Origin: an uncultured Candidatus Saccharibacteria bacterium
GTDB taxonomy: Bacteria; Patescibacteriota; Saccharimonadia; Saccharimonadales; UBA4665
Direction of reading: 5' to 3'
DNA: 6,769 nt
Assembly: GCA_937988795.1 (NCBI GenBank)
Contig: CALKHY010000091.1
Location: 1 to 6,769 of the forward strand
Shown here: positions 1 through 5,618 of the stretch, one piece after another
Layout of the letters: every line of letters starts with the position of its first letter
How positions within the stretch are numbered: position 1 is the first letter of the stretch
Notes under the pieces: generated by a model
Database searches by the model: none
Told to the model about the DNA's origin: nothing
What the model saw: only the letters and a program-made list of their open reading frames with translations
Program-made: the position numbers and the translations under genes

Positions 1-110
1 CCTTCGGGAACGTCACTGATGGTAAGCGGCGGATTGACGCCACGTCCCCTGCAAGTATAGTCAACCGGCAGGGCGCCTCCGTTCTCAAACGCGTCACTTG
101 TTAGCTGCAT
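1..110 (-). CDS. PEBP/YbhB-YbcL family protein, N-terminal fragment (cut by contig edge)
   Basis: Only the first 36 codons plus two bases lie in the window; the rest runs off the left edge. The translation begins MQLTSDAFENGG and continues with LPVDYTC, a short basic stretch, VNPPLTI and DVPEG. This order (F.NGG, P..YTC.G, V.PPL, VPEG) is the usual N-terminus of the bacterial Raf-kinase-inhibitor-like family (YbhB, YbcL), a phosphatidylethanolamine-binding fold whose biochemical role in bacteria is poorly defined. The anion-binding DPDAP-type loop would lie further on and cannot be checked. A GAGG at 117-120, six bases before the ATG, supports initiation here. The start lies inside the preceding 45-codon ORF (17-base overlap), so the protein is either translationally coupled to it or was originally the same polypeptide. 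Confidence 0.8.
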   Translation of the reverse strand, partial: MQLTSDAFENGGALPVDYTCRGRGVNPPLTISDVPE

Positions 111-231
111 GGCGCGCCTCTTTTGCAGAATGGCCGGCGCTGGTTTTGCCGTTGTCTATCCATACCAGCGCAGCGGCAGTTAACACAACTAAAACTAACA
201 AAATAGCCGCACTAACAATCTGTTTTGTCAT
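94..231 (-). CDS. 45-aa signal-anchor ORF overlapping the PEBP gene
   Basis: The ORF encodes 45 residues: MTKQ, then a hydrophobic stretch (about residues 5-25, rich in I, L, V and A), then a polar tail with NGKTSAG and SAKEAR. It looks like an uncleaved signal anchor or signal peptide with a linker; there is no lipobox cysteine. A near-consensus promoter lies just upstream (243-271). There is no Shine-Dalgarno before the ATG, fitting a leader of only about five bases. The stop TGA (94-96) lies 14 bases inside the PEBP gene in another frame. Removing one base near the overlap would join the two as SAKEAR-MQLTSDAF, making a membrane-anchored or exported PEBP protein. It is therefore either a separate small protein or the N-terminal half of a frameshifted gene. 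The reading frame is certain; the biology is not. Confidence 0.6.
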   Translation of the reverse strand: MTKQIVSAAILLVLVVLTAAALVWIDNGKTSAGHSAKEARHAANK

Positions 232-242
232 AGGTACTTAAA

Positions 243-271
243 AGTATACGCCCATCAAAAGTGTGTGTCAG
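243..271 (-). promoter_or_regulatory. sigma70-type promoter for the 45-aa ORF/PEBP unit
   Basis: Read on the minus strand, the -35 is CTGACA (266-271), the spacer 17 bases, and the -10 TATACT (243-248): five of six consensus bases in each box. The expected transcription start is near 236, about five bases before the ATG at 231, so the mRNA would be almost leaderless. Confidence 0.65.
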
Positions 272-274
272 TAA

Positions 275-290
275 TATTCGGGGCCGAATA
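275..290. repeat. 16-bp palindrome beside a promoter (operator or weak hairpin)
   Basis: TATTCGGGGCCGAATA is an inverted repeat with 7-base arms and a 2-base centre. It sits three bases upstream of the -35 box at 266-271 and just after the smB stop codon. Neither strand has a U-run after it, so it is a poor intrinsic terminator. Its place at the -35 suits a dimeric regulator's operator, but that is inference. Confidence 0.4.
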
Positions 291-301
291 CCATGTAAAA
301 A

Positions 302-436
302 TCAGTACATATTGAAAAGAGATAGTATGAGCGAAGCAATCAGTAGCCCAAACGCGCAGGCGATGAGAATCAGCAGCCCGTAGTAACGAACGACCGGCAA
401 CCGGCCATCTGGACTGATTTGCTGTTCTTGCTCCAC
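302..436 (-). CDS. smB: 44-aa single-pass membrane peptide downstream of nhaD1
   Basis: I do not recognise a named family. The peptide starts MEQEQQISPDGRLPVVRYY, followed by a hydrophobic segment (about residues 20-40) and ends LFNMY just past the membrane span. A GTG start at 434-436 is preferred because GGAGG (442-446) lies five bases upstream and because it lines up with the ATG of smA. An in-frame ATG at 446-448 would give 48 residues but has no good ribosome-binding site. Arginines precede the membrane span, so an N-in, C-out topology is likely. It begins 59 bases after the nhaD1 stop on the same strand, with no clear promoter between, so co-transcription is probable. The same 135-nt length, GGAGG site and ME.E start as smA indicate paralogy. 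A role as an accessory subunit of the antiporter is inference. Confidence 0.65.
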   Translation of the reverse strand: MEQEQQISPDGRLPVVRYYGLLILIACAFGLLIASLILSLFNMY

Positions 437-495
437 GTCATCCTCCATGACCTAGAGTATGCCGTAATAAATCTGACAGCGTATGTGATTTTTAT

Positions 496-1779
496 CTAGA
501 AGATAAATTTATATTGGATGAGCCAAACACCGTAAGCGGCAACCACACCGCAGAGCACTGGCAGGAAAGCCAGCCTGAAATACGCGCCGATGGTCAACTG
601 CTTCAGTGCGCCCATTGCAACCACGCCTGCGGCGCTGGCGATGACCATCAGCGAGCCGCCGTTGCCGGCTGCTACGGCGGTCAGTGACCAGAGCTGCGGG
701 TCTTCCATCGGCAGCGTCTTAATGGCAATGGCGACGAGCGAAGCGTTGTCAACGATGCTTGAAATCACCCCAAGTCCCATGTTAATGGCAATGAGGTAAT
801 TACTGCTGGCGTCCGACCCAACGACAGTTTGCGACAGCCAAAGTAGCACGCCAAGCGCGGAAAGCGCGCCAACTCCCAACAGAATACCGATGATGTATTT
901 GATCGATGCGATGTCCACTGTTTGAATAAGCTTCTCGATGTTTACCGACATGTGTGTCTCGATGTTTCGGCCGTTATGTTGCCGGGCAAGCTCGATAACA
1001 CCCCAAGTGATACCCAGGCCGAGCAGCAAGCCCACGTACGGCGGCAGGCCAAAGAAGCTCATCACAAGCGGCAGGGAGAAGCTGCCGAGCGCCGAACCGA
1101 CGACAAGCTTTTCGCTGGGGCTGAGCAAAACGGCATCGCCCTCTTCGCGCTTCACAAAATCGGTGTCGTTGAGTTTGGGGTACATCAGCGCGATAGCTAC
1201 AACAGCCAAGGTGAGTGACGGGAAGAACGCGTATTTGATAACCTCAAACGCCGTGAACTTCTCGGCCAGCCACAACAGAATGGTCGTTACATCGCCAATT
1301 GGTGACCATGCGCCGCCGGCGTTGGCCGCCACCACGATGCCAGCCGCGGCAATAACCAGATTCCTGCCAACAAAAAAGCGACGCGCAATTTGCAGCATCG
1401 CTATGGTTATGGCTATGTTGTCCAACATGGCCGAAAAGAAGAAAGTGAGCGCCATAATAATCAGGAATTGTTGGCGGTCGCCAATCTTCATTCGGATAAG
1501 CTTGGCGCGCATAAGGTCAAACAAACGGTAGTGTACTAGGATTTCGATAAGCGCCATAGCGGCCAGCAGGAAGGCTACAATATTAAAAATCTCGGAGCCT
1601 GTATGTGCGATGGACTCCGAGACGTGATCTCCTCCAAGCTGCATTGCGGCGATCAGCCACAACGCAGCGCCCACAATGAGTGCAATAGCAGACTTGTGTG
1701 TGCCAATCTTCTGCTCAAGCGTGATGAGCAGATAGCCGAAAATAAAGAGACCGGCGCCAAGCCAAGCTAATGCTTCCAT
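496..1779 (-). CDS. nhaD: nhaD1: NhaD-type sodium/proton antiporter
   Basis: This 427-residue polytopic protein has about a dozen hydrophobic segments and matches the NhaD family of the ion transporter superfamily (relatives: NhaB, ArsB, CitM). NhaD exchanges cytoplasmic Na+ or Li+ for external protons. Visible hallmarks are LDN (residues 119-121), NAGGAWSPIGDVTT (153-166), the second-repeat VDN (343-345) and GNGGS (372-376) followed by SAAG. A polar loop at about 200-222 divides the two inverted-repeat halves. The ATG at 1779 is chosen because the protein then aligns from its first residues with nhaD2 (GLFIFGYLLI against GIFIFGYILI). No Shine-Dalgarno precedes it. It has its own promoter (1821-1849), so it can be expressed independently of nhaD2 and smA upstream. 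smB follows. All canonical acidic residues are kept, making this the more conventional copy. Confidence 0.9.
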   Translation of the reverse strand: MEALAWLGAGLFIFGYLLITLEQKIGTHKSAIALIVGAALWLIAAMQLGGDHVSESIAHTGSEIFNIVAFLLAAMALIEILVHYRLFDLMRAKLIRMKIGDRQQFLIIMALTFFFSAMLDNIAITIAMLQIARRFFVGRNLVIAAAGIVVAANAGGAWSPIGDVTTILLWLAEKFTAFEVIKYAFFPSLTLAVVAIALMYPKLNDTDFVKREEGDAVLLSPSEKLVVGSALGSFSLPLVMSFFGLPPYVGLLLGLGITWGVIELARQHNGRNIETHMSVNIEKLIQTVDIASIKYIIGILLGVGALSALGVLLWLSQTVVGSDASSNYLIAINMGLGVISSIVDNASLVAIAIKTLPMEDPQLWSLTAVAAGNGGSLMVIASAAGVVAMGALKQLTIGAYFRLAFLPVLCGVVAAYGVWLIQYKFIF

Positions 1780-1820
1780 GAGATTTTAACTTCAGGAGGA
1801 CTTAACAATTGATGTTTCTG

Positions 1821-1849
1821 ATGATACGCCTATTTAACGGAAGATGCAA
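1821..1849 (-). promoter_or_regulatory. sigma70-type promoter of nhaD1
   Basis: On the minus strand, TTGCAT (1844-1849) and TATCAT (1821-1826) are separated by exactly 17 bases. The predicted start near 1814 gives a leader of about 34 bases. The leader has no Shine-Dalgarno; it carries the opposite sequence, TCCTCC (1794-1799). Confidence 0.6.
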
Positions 1850-1957
1850 GAATTTAAGGTAAATTTAACAACAAAATAGTAAGCTCACCTCTGTTAACGA
1901 AAACATGCGGCCCCGGCTGTTCCATGTGTTTATCGACTGATCTCAGCGGTGGTAATG

Positions 1958-2092
1958 CTACCGGACAATTGTCGTGATGGCGGCAGCGAGAAAAATGCTA
2001 ATCGCGGCAATCATCAGGACGGCAAGCGCAACAGTTTGCAGCACTGCCAGCGTTCCGTTGGTTGGTGTTTTGCGTAGTTCTTCTCGCTCCAT
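1958..2092 (-). CDS. smA: 44-aa single-pass membrane peptide downstream of nhaD2
   Basis: The peptide is MEREELRKTPTNGTLAVLQT followed by a hydrophobic helix (about residues 17-42) ending TTIVR. The frame is open further upstream, to an ATG at 2158. The internal ATG at 2090-2092 is preferred because a perfect GGAGG (2101-2105) stands eight bases before it and because the added N-terminal residues look like read-through of untranslated leader. Charged residues at the N-terminus suggest N-in topology. It starts 104 bases after the nhaD2 stop on the same strand and is followed by the nhaD1 promoter. No family is recognised. It matches smB in length, in the ME.E start, in a [ST]P..G.L.V-like stretch before the helix, and in its ribosome-binding region. 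A regulatory or stabilising partner of NhaD is a plausible but untested role. Confidence 0.65.
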   Translation of the reverse strand: MEREELRKTPTNGTLAVLQTVALAVLMIAAISIFLAAAITTIVR

Positions 2093-2147
2093 CTGGCTGT
2101 CCTCCACACCTCGACAATAACAGAACTGCGCTTGCAGGATAAGTGAT

Positions 2148-2171
2148 TTTTGTCTCAAAAAATTGACAAAA
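2148..2171. repeat. AT-rich inverted repeat between nhaD2 and smA
   Basis: TTTTGTC (2148-2154) and GACAAAA (2165-2171) form a 7-bp stem with a 10-base loop, inside a T- and A-rich stretch. It could be a weak attenuator limiting read-through from nhaD2 into smA. The stem is weak and no clean U-run follows on the minus strand. Confidence 0.3.
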
Positions 2172-2196
2172 TTTTTGATCCGTTTCGCAATCTAGG

Positions 2197-3486
2197 CTAA
2201 ATCAGCCAGTACTGGAATAGCCACACTAGGATGGCAGCAGCGAAGCCGAGCAGCATCGGCCAGGTCACAATCTTGTAGTACTTGTAGAATGTCATGCTCT
2301 TGACCATGCCAGCAGCGATGATACCCGCGGAGCTGCCGGTCATAACGGCCGAAGCGCCTGTGCCAACAGTTAGAGCCACTAGCGACCAGATGCGCGGGTC
2401 AGCGGTCGGCAGTGTATCGATGGTCATAGCTACGACTGCGGTGTTCTCGACACCGAATGCCGAAAGCAGGCCAGCGCCAATGCCCGCCAGGATGAGGTGG
2501 CTGTCGCTGGGTTGCTCACCGAATAGGCTTGCAAAGAAATCTGATACGCCAAGTGCGGTCAAGGCCGAAGCGGCGAGCAATACGCCGATAAGGAACTTAA
2601 TCGATGCGGTGTCAATGGTTTGTACCAAGTGTTCGACGTCAGCAGTCAAATGGGTTTGGTGCGGCGTGCGACTGCCGACTTTAGCAAACTCAATCATCGC
2701 CCAGGTAAGGCCCAGTCCGAACAGCAGGCCGAAGTACGGCGGCAGGCCGATAGCGTTCATGCCAAGCGGCAGGAAGAAGCTGGCGATGGCGGTGCCGACA
2801 ATGGCGCGTTCGCTCAGCGAGAACCTGGTGCGGTTAGTGCCGGTAATGTCCTCAATGAAGTCTTCGTCATTCATCTTCTTATACAGCAGCCCGCAGGTAA
2901 TGAGGCCGAGCGCCATGGTAGGAACAAGTGCGTTTGAAACGACTTCCCATACCGTAAACTTATCGTTCAACCAAAGCAACACTGTCGAGACATCACCAAT
3001 CGGCGACCACGCACCGCCGGCGTTTGCCAGCACCACAATAGCGCAGGCCGCAACCATGAGGTTGTGGCCTTTAAAGAATTTTCTCGCAATATGAATCATC
3101 GCCACTGTCATGGCGATGTTCGAGAGGAATGATGAAATCCAGAACAGAATGAACATCATAATGGCAAATTGCTTGCGCGGACCAACTTTAATGCGCACGA
3201 GCTGGGCCTTAATCATGTCGAAGAAACCGTAGTGGGAGAGAATTTCGACCAAGGCCATGGCCGCCAAACAAAAAGCAACGACGCCGAACAATTCGGCGCC
3301 GGTTGTCTCTACTGCATGCTTGAGCTTTTCGGGTGCGTGGGCGAAGTAGAGGGCTACGATAAACCAAAGGGCAGTACCAAGGAGCAGTGCGATTGCAGAA
3401 CGGTGCGAGCTCAGCTTCTGCTCGAACGCGATTAAAATGTAACCGAAAATAAAAATGCCCGAGGCAATGTATCCAATAGGTTCCAT
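2197..3486 (-). CDS. nhaD: nhaD2: NhaD-type antiporter paralogue with altered DN motifs
   Basis: The 429-residue protein is a full-length homologue of nhaD1. The frame is open to an ATG at 3534, but the ATG at 3484-3486 is preferred because MEPIGYIASGIFIFGY lines up with the nhaD1 N-terminus and the 16 extra residues are not hydrophobic in the family pattern. NAGGAWSPIGDVST (residues 155-168) is intact. Two expected ion-site positions differ: the first-repeat LDN is LSN (S122, codon at 3121-3123), and the second-repeat VDN is VEN (E347, codon at 2446-2448). The late glycine motif reads GTGAS instead of GNGGS. There is no frameshift or stop and the hydrophobic pattern is complete, so it looks functional but possibly changed in ion choice, stoichiometry or regulation. 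No Shine-Dalgarno is visible. It is the first gene of the leftward cluster; smA follows. Confidence 0.88.
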   Translation of the reverse strand: MEPIGYIASGIFIFGYILIAFEQKLSSHRSAIALLLGTALWFIVALYFAHAPEKLKHAVETTGAELFGVVAFCLAAMALVEILSHYGFFDMIKAQLVRIKVGPRKQFAIMMFILFWISSFLSNIAMTVAMIHIARKFFKGHNLMVAACAIVVLANAGGAWSPIGDVSTVLLWLNDKFTVWEVVSNALVPTMALGLITCGLLYKKMNDEDFIEDITGTNRTRFSLSERAIVGTAIASFFLPLGMNAIGLPPYFGLLFGLGLTWAMIEFAKVGSRTPHQTHLTADVEHLVQTIDTASIKFLIGVLLAASALTALGVSDFFASLFGEQPSDSHLILAGIGAGLLSAFGVENTAVVAMTIDTLPTADPRIWSLVALTVGTGASAVMTGSSAGIIAAGMVKSMTFYKYYKIVTWPMLLGFAAAILVWLFQYWLI

Positions 3487-3775
3487 ATGATGTTTATGGT
3501 TACCCGAAAATAAAATCGCACGCAAAGCAAGCATACGATTTAACTTCGGAACATTGACTTAAAAAACATTACTCTCGCTTCGGTGCAATTGCAATAATAG
3601 TTGTAATCAATAATGCTCAGAGGTGCGCTTTCTTGTTGATTTAATTATTGTTATTGTTTTTTCGTTTGTGCAATTCGCGCGAAGCGCTGTCTCGAACTAT
3701 TGTTTGAATGCTGCTGTATGTCACAGAGGATGGCCCTATTTATGTAGTTGCCTAACAGGAAGGTGATGATACAAT
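3487..3775. other. AT-rich divergent intergenic region, nhaD2 / kinase
   Basis: These 289 bases separate two divergent genes. The right edge holds the kinase promoter. I found no convincing -35/-10 pair for nhaD2; TTGCAA-17-TAATGT (minus strand, about 3563-3591) is only a weak candidate. The region also holds a perfect palindrome TTCGCGCGAA (3674-3683) and TTATTG repeats around 3645-3656. I see no RNA gene and no credible protein gene in it. A regulatory leader for nhaD2 is possible but not shown. Confidence 0.5.
3748..3775 (+). promoter_or_regulatory. extended -10 promoter of the kinase gene
   Basis: TTGCCT (3748-3753), a 16-base spacer and TACAAT (3770-3775) preceded by TG at 3767-3768 form an extended -10 promoter. 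Exactly six bases separate the -10 from the ATG at 3782, placing the expected transcription start on that codon. Confidence 0.5.
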
Positions 3776-3781
3776 GTGGCA

Positions 3782-4366
3782 ATGAGCGACGACATTCAGT
3801 ACATAGGTATAGCCGGAACGGCTGGTTCTGGTAAAGATACAGTTGCAATGCTGATGGGCGAGATGTTTGGTTCCATCAGTATAGGTACAGGAGATATGGT
3901 GCGCGCCATAGCTCGTCAGGTATACCACCTGCCGGCGCATGTTCGCCCAACGCACGACCAGGCGTACAATGTGGCGACATTTATGCGCAAGCACCTGTCG
4001 CCATCGTCCATTATCGAGTTGTGTCTACTTGAGGGTCAGGTCCAGAACGTGCGGTTGGTGATCATCCACGGCCTGCGTACAATGGCCGAAGCCGATATTT
4101 TCCGCAAGGCCGGCGGTATTATTGTGGGCGTGGACGCCGACATCGAGAAGCGGTACGCGCGCCTTCGCAAGTCCCGTGACACGCTTGCCAACTACGAAGA
4201 ATTCTTGAAGCAGGAAGAGCTCGAAAACGAGGGCGTGTCCAAGAAGCATGAGGATTTGGGTATCCGGTACATCATCGAGAACGCTGACGTAAAAATCGAC
4301 AACAACGGCTCAATCGAAGACCTCGAAGCGCAGATTCGCGAGAAAATCGCGCCGTTGCTCAAATAG
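3782..4366 (+). CDS. P-loop nucleotide/nucleoside kinase-like ATPase
   Basis: The 194-residue soluble protein opens with a beta strand and a Walker A motif, GTAGSGKDT (residues 12-20), typical of the dephospho-CoA kinase and nucleoside-monophosphate kinase fold. ISIGTGDMVR (about 33-42) resembles the acceptor-binding GD..R segment, HGLR (about 96-99) the usual (D/H)G(I/V)R strand end, and RYARLRKSRD (about 123-132) an arginine-bearing lid. The pattern is close to the uncharacterised UPF0200/AAA_18-like kinases, so the phosphate acceptor cannot be named. The start is uncertain: an ATG at 3782 sits six bases after a -10 box (leaderless), while an in-frame GTG at 3776 (196 residues) has an AAGGTGAT-like site at 3760-3767. 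It is divergent from nhaD2, convergent with rarA, and ends in a hairpin terminator. Confidence 0.8.
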   Translation: MSDDIQYIGIAGTAGSGKDTVAMLMGEMFGSISIGTGDMVRAIARQVYHLPAHVRPTHDQAYNVATFMRKHLSPSSIIELCLLEGQVQNVRLVIIHGLRTMAEADIFRKAGGIIVGVDADIEKRYARLRKSRDTLANYEEFLKQEELENEGVSKKHEDLGIRYIIENADVKIDNNGSIEDLEAQIREKIAPLLK

Positions 4367-4387
4367 CAGCTTGTCGGGCAAACAGGG

Positions 4388-4414
4388 ACGAGGGGCAGAT
4401 GTGCCCCTCGTTTT
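4388..4414 (+). terminator. intrinsic terminator between kinase and rarA
   Basis: ACGAGGGGCA (4388-4397) and TGCCCCTCGT (4402-4411) form a perfect 10-bp GC-rich stem with a GATG loop, followed by a short U-run. It lies 21 bases after the kinase stop and four before the rarA stop, so it clearly serves the plus strand. On the minus strand the U-run is missing, but the hairpin may still slow convergent transcription. Confidence 0.85.
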
Positions 4415-4417
4415 GAT

Positions 4418-5593
4418 TTAGCTAAAGAAATTGAGGTTGGCGATTTCGGGCGGCAGGAAGCCTTTGGGGTGTTTGAAGCCGGCTTCCCATTTGGTGCCTG
4501 CCTGGTAGCCGAGGTCTTTCATAAGTTTGGTTGGCGCGTTGCGCAGGTGTAGTGGTACGGGTAAGTCTGGGTAGTTGCGCGCGGCCTGCTTGGCGGCGTA
4601 CATGGCGTTCGCGACCTCGCGCGATTTGGGCGCTTTGGCCAGCACGATGGCGCATTGGTAGAGGTTGTATTCGCACTCCGGCATGCCGATACGTTCGACC
4701 GCCAGGAAAGTCGAAACCGCCTGGTTGAGTGCGGCCGGTGCGGCCAGCCCGATGTCTTCGCTTGCGAAAATGATCATGCGGCGGGCAATGAACTTGGGGT
4801 CTTCGCCGGCCTGCAGCATACGTGCCATGTAGTACAGCGCAGCCGTGGCATCACCGCCGCGCAAACTTTTGATGAACGCGCTGATGATGTTGTAGTGCTG
4901 CTCGCCAGCTTTGTCGTAGCCGGGCACACGTTTCTGTGCTGCGGTTTTGACGATTTCCGGCGTGATCACGCCGTCGGTCAGCTGCCGGGCGAGTTCCAGA
5001 TTACCGAGCGCCACGCGCGCATCGCCGCCGGAAATTTCGGCGAGTAAGTCAATACTTTTGTCAGGTAAAATTTTTTTCGTCAGTTTTTCAGCTTTGGCGG
5101 CACGTTTAATGATAGTAATAATCTCTTCCTTGCTGAGCGGTTCGAGCACCAGCACGCGCGAGCGCGAGAGCAGGGGCGTGATGACTTCGAAGCTGGGGTT
5201 TTCGGTCGTTGCGCCAATCAAGACAATCGTGCCATCTTCCACGTAGGGCAAAAATGCATCCTGTTGGGCTTTGTTAAAGCGATGGATTTCGTCGACGAAT
5301 AGAATCGTCTGCATGCCGAGCCGGCGGTTGGCTTGGGCATGTTCGACAATCCGGCGTACGTCGTCTTTCTTTCCAGTCACGGCGCTCAGCTCAATAAAAT
5401 CCGCACCGGTTTCGCGCGCAATAATCCGCGCCAGCGTCGTCTTGCCGCTGCCCGGCGGCCCCCACAAAATCAAACTCGTTGGTTGTTTGCACTCAATAAT
5501 TTGCCGGATAATCTTGCCTCGCTCCACGAGGTGTTTTTGCCCCACGACTTCATCGAGCGTCTCCGGCCTCATCCTCTCTGCCAGTGGTTTCAT
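4418..5593 (-). CDS. rarA: RarA/MgsA replication-associated recombination ATPase
   Basis: The 391-residue AAA+ protein of the RarA/MgsA/Mgs1-WRNIP1 family acts at stalled replication forks and single-strand gaps in the cytoplasm. It opens with PLAERMRPETLDEVVGQ, the family signature. The Walker A is GPPGSGKT (45-52), Walker B ILFVDEIHRF (97-106), sensor 1 GATTEN (127-132), the arginine-finger region SRSR (143-146) and sensor 2 GGDAR (about 199-203). The C-terminal tetramerisation domain is complete and ends in the usual FLPPEI motif plus aromatic tail. It is somewhat shorter than the E. coli protein (about 447 residues), lacking the extra N-terminal residues and some loops. The gene starts 25 bases after the CNNM stop and probably shares its transcript. 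No Shine-Dalgarno is seen; a TATGCT box six bases before the ATG lacks a matching -35. Confidence 0.95.
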   Translation of the reverse strand: MKPLAERMRPETLDEVVGQKHLVERGKIIRQIIECKQPTSLILWGPPGSGKTTLARIIARETGADFIELSAVTGKKDDVRRIVEHAQANRRLGMQTILFVDEIHRFNKAQQDAFLPYVEDGTIVLIGATTENPSFEVITPLLSRSRVLVLEPLSKEEIITIIKRAAKAEKLTKKILPDKSIDLLAEISGGDARVALGNLELARQLTDGVITPEIVKTAAQKRVPGYDKAGEQHYNIISAFIKSLRGGDATAALYYMARMLQAGEDPKFIARRMIIFASEDIGLAAPAALNQAVSTFLAVERIGMPECEYNLYQCAIVLAKAPKSREVANAMYAAKQAARNYPDLPVPLHLRNAPTKLMKDLGYQAGTKWEAGFKHPKGFLPPEIANLNFFS

Positions 5594-5618
5594 ACGTCTA
5601 GCATACCGTTATATACAC

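Noticed and set aside
111..118. GGCGCGCC (AscI site) as vector or cloning residue
   Set aside because: It falls in continuous coding sequence upstream of PEBP, with no other vector sequence nearby; chance in GC-rich DNA.
938..1531. 197-codon plus-strand open frame
   Set aside because: Antisense to nhaD1, with low-complexity Ser/Ala/Arg composition and no promoter or ribosome-binding site.
1812..1862. 16-codon plus-strand ORF after a perfect AGGAGGA
   Set aside because: The product is tiny and featureless, spacing is long (12 bases), and the stretch coincides with the minus-strand nhaD1 promoter and leader.
1780..1957. Na+ or Li+ riboswitch before nhaD1
   Set aside because: The promoter leaves only about 34 bases of leader, too short for a known cation riboswitch, and no conserved stems are evident.
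2294..3094. 266-codon plus-strand open frame
   Set aside because: It lies wholly antisense to nhaD2, has no family motif, and its length is explained by the codon bias of the conserved antiporter on the other strand.
3708..3755. 15-codon plus-strand ORF before the kinase, as a leader peptide
   Set aside because: It has no Shine-Dalgarno and lies upstream of the predicted kinase transcription start, so it would not be on that mRNA.
3651..3994. 65- and 80-codon minus-strand frames over the kinase start
   Set aside because: Both are partly antisense to the kinase, rich in Cys and His in a random fashion, and lack initiation signals.
5600..5605. TATGCT box six bases before rarA as a leaderless promoter
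   Set aside because: There is no acceptable -35 at 16-18 bases and the gene follows CNNM by 25 bases, so shared transcription explains it better.
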